7,343 bases of DNA, from contig JAHDDN010000203.1 of assembly GCA_020629335.1 (NCBI GenBank), positions 1-7,343 on the forward strand, in the 5' to 3' direction. Position numbers and translations under genes: made by a program. Below the pieces are notes generated by a model. It was not told the DNA's origin and ran no database searches. It was given only the letters and a program-made list of their open reading frames with translations. The stretch is from Chitinophagales bacterium (GTDB lineage Bacteria > Bacteroidota > Bacteroidia > Chitinophagales > UBA2359). Of the stretch, positions 5,003 to 7,343 are shown piece by piece (the stretch's first letter is position 1; every line of letters begins with the position of its first letter).

Positions 5003-6490
5003 TCAGTTTAGAAAGCGATCCTTCAAATTTTTTGCAAAATTATTGACGTCGGGAGAGACGTTTAACGCGATGGTTAGGAGGCCATAAATGGCGATCATTA
5101 GTATGCTGCGATAGGCGATGTCTATGATAGGGAGATCGAAAGTGGGTAATAGATAGCCGATGCCTAAGGTGATAGCGCCTATGAATATACCGACGAAGGT
5201 TTTGGAATTAAAGGGGTGCATTCGGAATTTCCAATAGATGAAAAGGAAGCGTAAGGCATTGTAACAGAATACGGTGATAGCCGTGGCGATAGCTGCGCCT
5301 ATTAATCCATAAATGGGGATGAGCCATAGGTTGGTCAAGATGGATACGATGATGAGAAATAAAATGAGGGGAACGTTCCAACGATAGTATTGCGAAGTGA
5401 CTATGATCTCGTTATTGATACCCATGAACATATCGAATAGCTTGGCGAGACCAACGAATAGAATGACGTATTTGCCCGGACGAAAACTGTCTCCATTGGG
5501 CATGAGATCGAAGAGGCTATCGATATTGATCCAGATTAGAATGAATACTAATAGAGCGGCTAATAATTGTAGGGTAGCGGTTTTTTTGTAAAGATCATTA
5601 ATAGTGGCTAAATCATTTTCTTTCCAAGCATTGGAGATGACTGGAATGGTGATTTGACCTAATGGACGACGGGGCATTTCGATAACAGAAGTGATGTAAA
5701 AGGCGACGCTATAAATACCGGTATTGCCTAAACTATCTAAGGAAGCTAACATGAGCTGATCTACTTGCCCTTGTATGATGGTGGTGGAATTGCCTAGTAC
5801 GACAAAGCCTGCAAAGTTGAGCATTTCCTTCATTTTGTTGTGCTTGAAAATACTCCAATTAGGCTTTAAAAATAACTGACCTAAAGAGGCTAAGTAAGCG
5901 ACATTGAGCAATCCCACAGAAAGATAACAAAAGATCAAAACCCACATCATGCCTTTGAGTCCATAAAATCCAAAGAAGTAACCCAACACAGCAATAGACA
6001 TCATGATGCGCACATATACTTCAAACAGAAAATTGGGTATCACTATCCGCTTATAGGAACGACTAAAGGCTTCTACGACTCTAAATATGACGATTCCTAA
6101 AGCGATGGGAATGGCGTATTCTAAGTAGTCGATTAGTAAGGGGGATTTTTCTATGAACCAGTTGATTATTTGGCCTTTGAAAGCAAAGAATAGTAATAAG
6201 CTCAAGAGAAATCCGAGTGTAGCCACCATAATGGCAAAGAATAATAAGCCGCCATGTTGATTTTTTTCGTCCTTGAAAAAGGGAAAGAAACGAATCACCA
6301 TAGTATTAGAACCGAAGAGAGCTAATATGGAAAAGATGCCGACTATTCCGCCCCGAATGACATTGACTAAGCCTATTTCTTCGGTGGTGAGGGTGAGTGG
6401 AAATAAAATAATCACATTCACAAAGCCGATGGCAATGCCTAAGTAGAGTATGACTAAACTCTTAATGCTTTGTGATCTGATTTCTCCCAT
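5003..6490 (-). CDS. Wzx-like polysaccharide/oligosaccharide flippase (MOP superfamily), 495 aa
   Basis: This is an inner-membrane transporter expected to flip lipid-linked oligosaccharides to the periplasmic face for surface polysaccharide or LPS assembly. The sequence shows about 14 hydrophobic segments, near residues 10-30, 42-60, 82-104, 122-140, 155-175, 180-203, 225-247, 256-280, 305-323, 340-358, 372-392, 395-417, 431-450 and 458-477. Features shared with bacterial flippases include the opening GIAIGFVNVIILFPLTLTTE, GSNTMVIRFFP (60-70), the half-repeat start FAGFVVLGNSTTIIQGQVDQLMLAS (226-250) and YSVAFYITSVIEMPRRPLGQ (260-279). Charged residues inside helices (D244, R274, R275) may line the substrate path. 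Length and topology are typical. Its ATG immediately follows the TAA of the upstream T9SS protein gene with no bases between, suggesting co-transcription and perhaps translational coupling. Sugar specificity cannot be predicted, and no glycosyltransferases are in view. Confidence 0.88.
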   Translation of the reverse strand: MGEIRSQSIKSLVILYLGIAIGFVNVIILFPLTLTTEEIGLVNVIRGGIVGIFSILALFGSNTMVIRFFPFFKDEKNQHGGLLFFAIMVATLGFLLSLLLFFAFKGQIINWFIEKSPLLIDYLEYAIPIALGIVIFRVVEAFSRSYKRIVIPNFLFEVYVRIMMSIAVLGYFFGFYGLKGMMWVLIFCYLSVGLLNVAYLASLGQLFLKPNWSIFKHNKMKEMLNFAGFVVLGNSTTIIQGQVDQLMLASLDSLGNTGIYSVAFYITSVIEMPRRPLGQITIPVISNAWKENDLATINDLYKKTATLQLLAALLVFILIWINIDSLFDLMPNGDSFRPGKYVILFVGLAKLFDMFMGINNEIIVTSQYYRWNVPLILFLIIVSILTNLWLIPIYGLIGAAIATAITVFCYNALRFLFIYWKFRMHPFNSKTFVGIFIGAITLGIGYLLPTFDLPIIDIAYRSILMIAIYGLLTIALNVSPDVNNFAKNLKDRFLN

Positions 6491-6493
6491 TTA
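6488..6493 (-). promoter_or_regulatory. abutting stop and start codons (TAA-ATG)
   Basis: The stop codon of the T9SS protein gene (6493-6491) is followed directly by the flippase ATG (6490-6488). An A-rich AAAAGAA tract just before the stop may serve as the flippase ribosome entry region, since no Shine-Dalgarno sequence is present. This supports operon transcription and possible re-initiation. Confidence 0.7.
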
Positions 6494-7343
6494 TTCTTTT
6501 AAAAACCGTATTTTTAGTAGTTCCTTATCTGACTGCAAGTTTACGAAATAAATACCACTACTAATAAACGCCACTGATAAGTTGTGCTGATTCCAGCCTG
6601 CTTGGGTATTTAGTTCTTCTTCTAATACTAACTGTCCAGTTGTATTGTGTACACTTAAATGATATTTTTCGCTCATTGATGTATGGAGTCTAAGTGTGAT
6701 TGACTCCTTGGCTGGAATTGGGTATAACTGTATGAATGATGTTATATCTTGCCCCCTTTCTAAGAGAATGATATTGGAGTAGTTCGTTGCACCTGAAATG
6801 TCTTTCATCAGCAAACGATAGTAGGTTTTGGGAGCTGGATTGGAGTCGTAATAATGATATTGCAGAATATTAGTGGCTGGCCCCTGCTTTTCTACTCGAC
6901 TTAAGGCTGTAAAGTTTTGCCCATCGATGGAGCTTTCTAATTGATAATAATCGAGTTCTTTTTCTATTAATGCTTGCCACTCAATCAGGTTTTGCTCTTC
7001 TAATGCGATTCCTTCAAAAGCGACTAATTCTATCGGTAGGAAGATTTCACAAGTATAAGTTTGTACTTGAATGCTGTCTCTTCTGACACAAGTATCATTA
7101 CTAATTTCGACCCAAATATCTTCTCCTTCGTTTTCGGCTGTAATGACATAATTAGGATCTATGCTGCCATCCTGCCATAGATAATCGTAATCATCTACGA
7201 ACTCAAAGGCTAAATCAGGGTAAATAAGAGCCGTATCTTGCTCGCAAATAATTAGCACATCTTGGTAATTAAATGCTGGTAATTCGTTTATGCTAATCTG
7301 TACTTCATCACTTGCTTGACAGCCATTTTCGTCTGTTATGGTT
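6491..7343 (-). CDS. secreted multidomain protein with Ig/SprB-like segments and T9SS sorting domain, C-terminal 283 residues (start outside window)
   Basis: The reading frame is open from the right edge (first full codon at 7342-7340) to TAA at 6493-6491. A GTG at 7258-7256 could be mistaken for the start, but the frame continues upstream as TITDENGCQASDEVQISI, the typical end of a SprB/Ig-like repeat of Bacteroidota surface proteins. The true protein is therefore longer. In fragment numbering, residues 1-19 end one such repeat and about 33-98 form another (YLWQDGS, then EDIWVEISNDTCVRRDSIQV). Residues 102-195 are a fibronectin-III-like segment (LPIELVAFEG, LIEWQA, YYQLESSIDGQNF, YYRLLMKDISG). 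Residues 203-283 are a T9SS type A sorting domain (IQLYPIPAKESITL, VHNTTGQLV, SSGIYFVNLQSD, ending KIRFLKE). The protein should be exported by Sec, then moved across the outer membrane and anchored or released. The adjoining flippase may be co-transcribed. Confidence 0.88.
   Translation of the reverse strand, partial: TITDENGCQASDEVQISINELPAFNYQDVLIICEQDTALIYPDLAFEFVDDYDYLWQDGSIDPNYVITAENEGEDIWVEISNDTCVRRDSIQVQTYTCEIFLPIELVAFEGIALEEQNLIEWQALIEKELDYYQLESSIDGQNFTALSRVEKQGPATNILQYHYYDSNPAPKTYYRLLMKDISGATNYSNIILLERGQDITSFIQLYPIPAKESITLRLHTSMSEKYHLSVHNTTGQLVLEEELNTQAGWNQHNLSVAFISSGIYFVNLQSDKELLKIRFLKE

Noticed and set aside
5397..5591. 64-residue plus-strand open frame
   Set aside because: It is a shadow of the flippase gene, with no independent support.

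Overview
The window is AT-rich, and every convincing gene lies on the minus strand. Three things suggest a marine or aquatic member of the Bacteroidota, perhaps near the Saprospiria. Two genes encode proteins ending in type IX secretion (T9SS)-like C-terminal sorting domains, which are largely a Bacteroidota trait. Putative promoters match the Bacteroidota -7 consensus TAnnTTTG. No start codon has a Shine-Dalgarno sequence. The lineage below phylum is a guess from gene style.

Layout in the direction of transcription (right to left): (1) 7343-6491 is the C-terminal part of a secreted, probably large multidomain protein with SprB/Ig-like segments and a T9SS sorting domain; its start lies outside the window. 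(2) 6490-5003 is a 14-TM MOP-superfamily polysaccharide flippase (Wzx-like) whose ATG directly follows the previous stop. (3) 5002-4823 is a spacer with a promoter-like site and a small hairpin. (4) 4822-3404 is a radical SAM enzyme with an N-terminal B12-binding-type domain. (5) 3403-2954 is a 450-base spacer holding one copy of an interspersed repeat (copy B), degenerate direct repeats and a promoter-like site. (6) 2953-521 encodes an 810-residue secreted protein made almost wholly of 14 FG-GAP/VCBS repeats of 50 residues, with a signal peptide and a T9SS-like C-terminus. (7) 520-153 is a spacer holding the second, inverted and larger copy of the repeat (copy A), which includes a perfect 22-bp inverted repeat. 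(8) 152-1 is the start of an unrecognised gene that leaves the window.

The flippase exports lipid-linked glycans, and the two T9SS cargo proteins are destined for the cell surface, so the window has a cell-envelope flavour. The radical SAM enzyme could modify a lipid, glycan or cofactor, but its substrate cannot be read from sequence. No complete undescribed system is evident. The least explained structure is the pair of inverted, structured, apparently non-coding repeats. Each sits 27-28 bases beyond the stop codon of a gene, one with and one without a long hairpin module. The left end of the larger copy overlaps the likely promoter of the leftmost gene.
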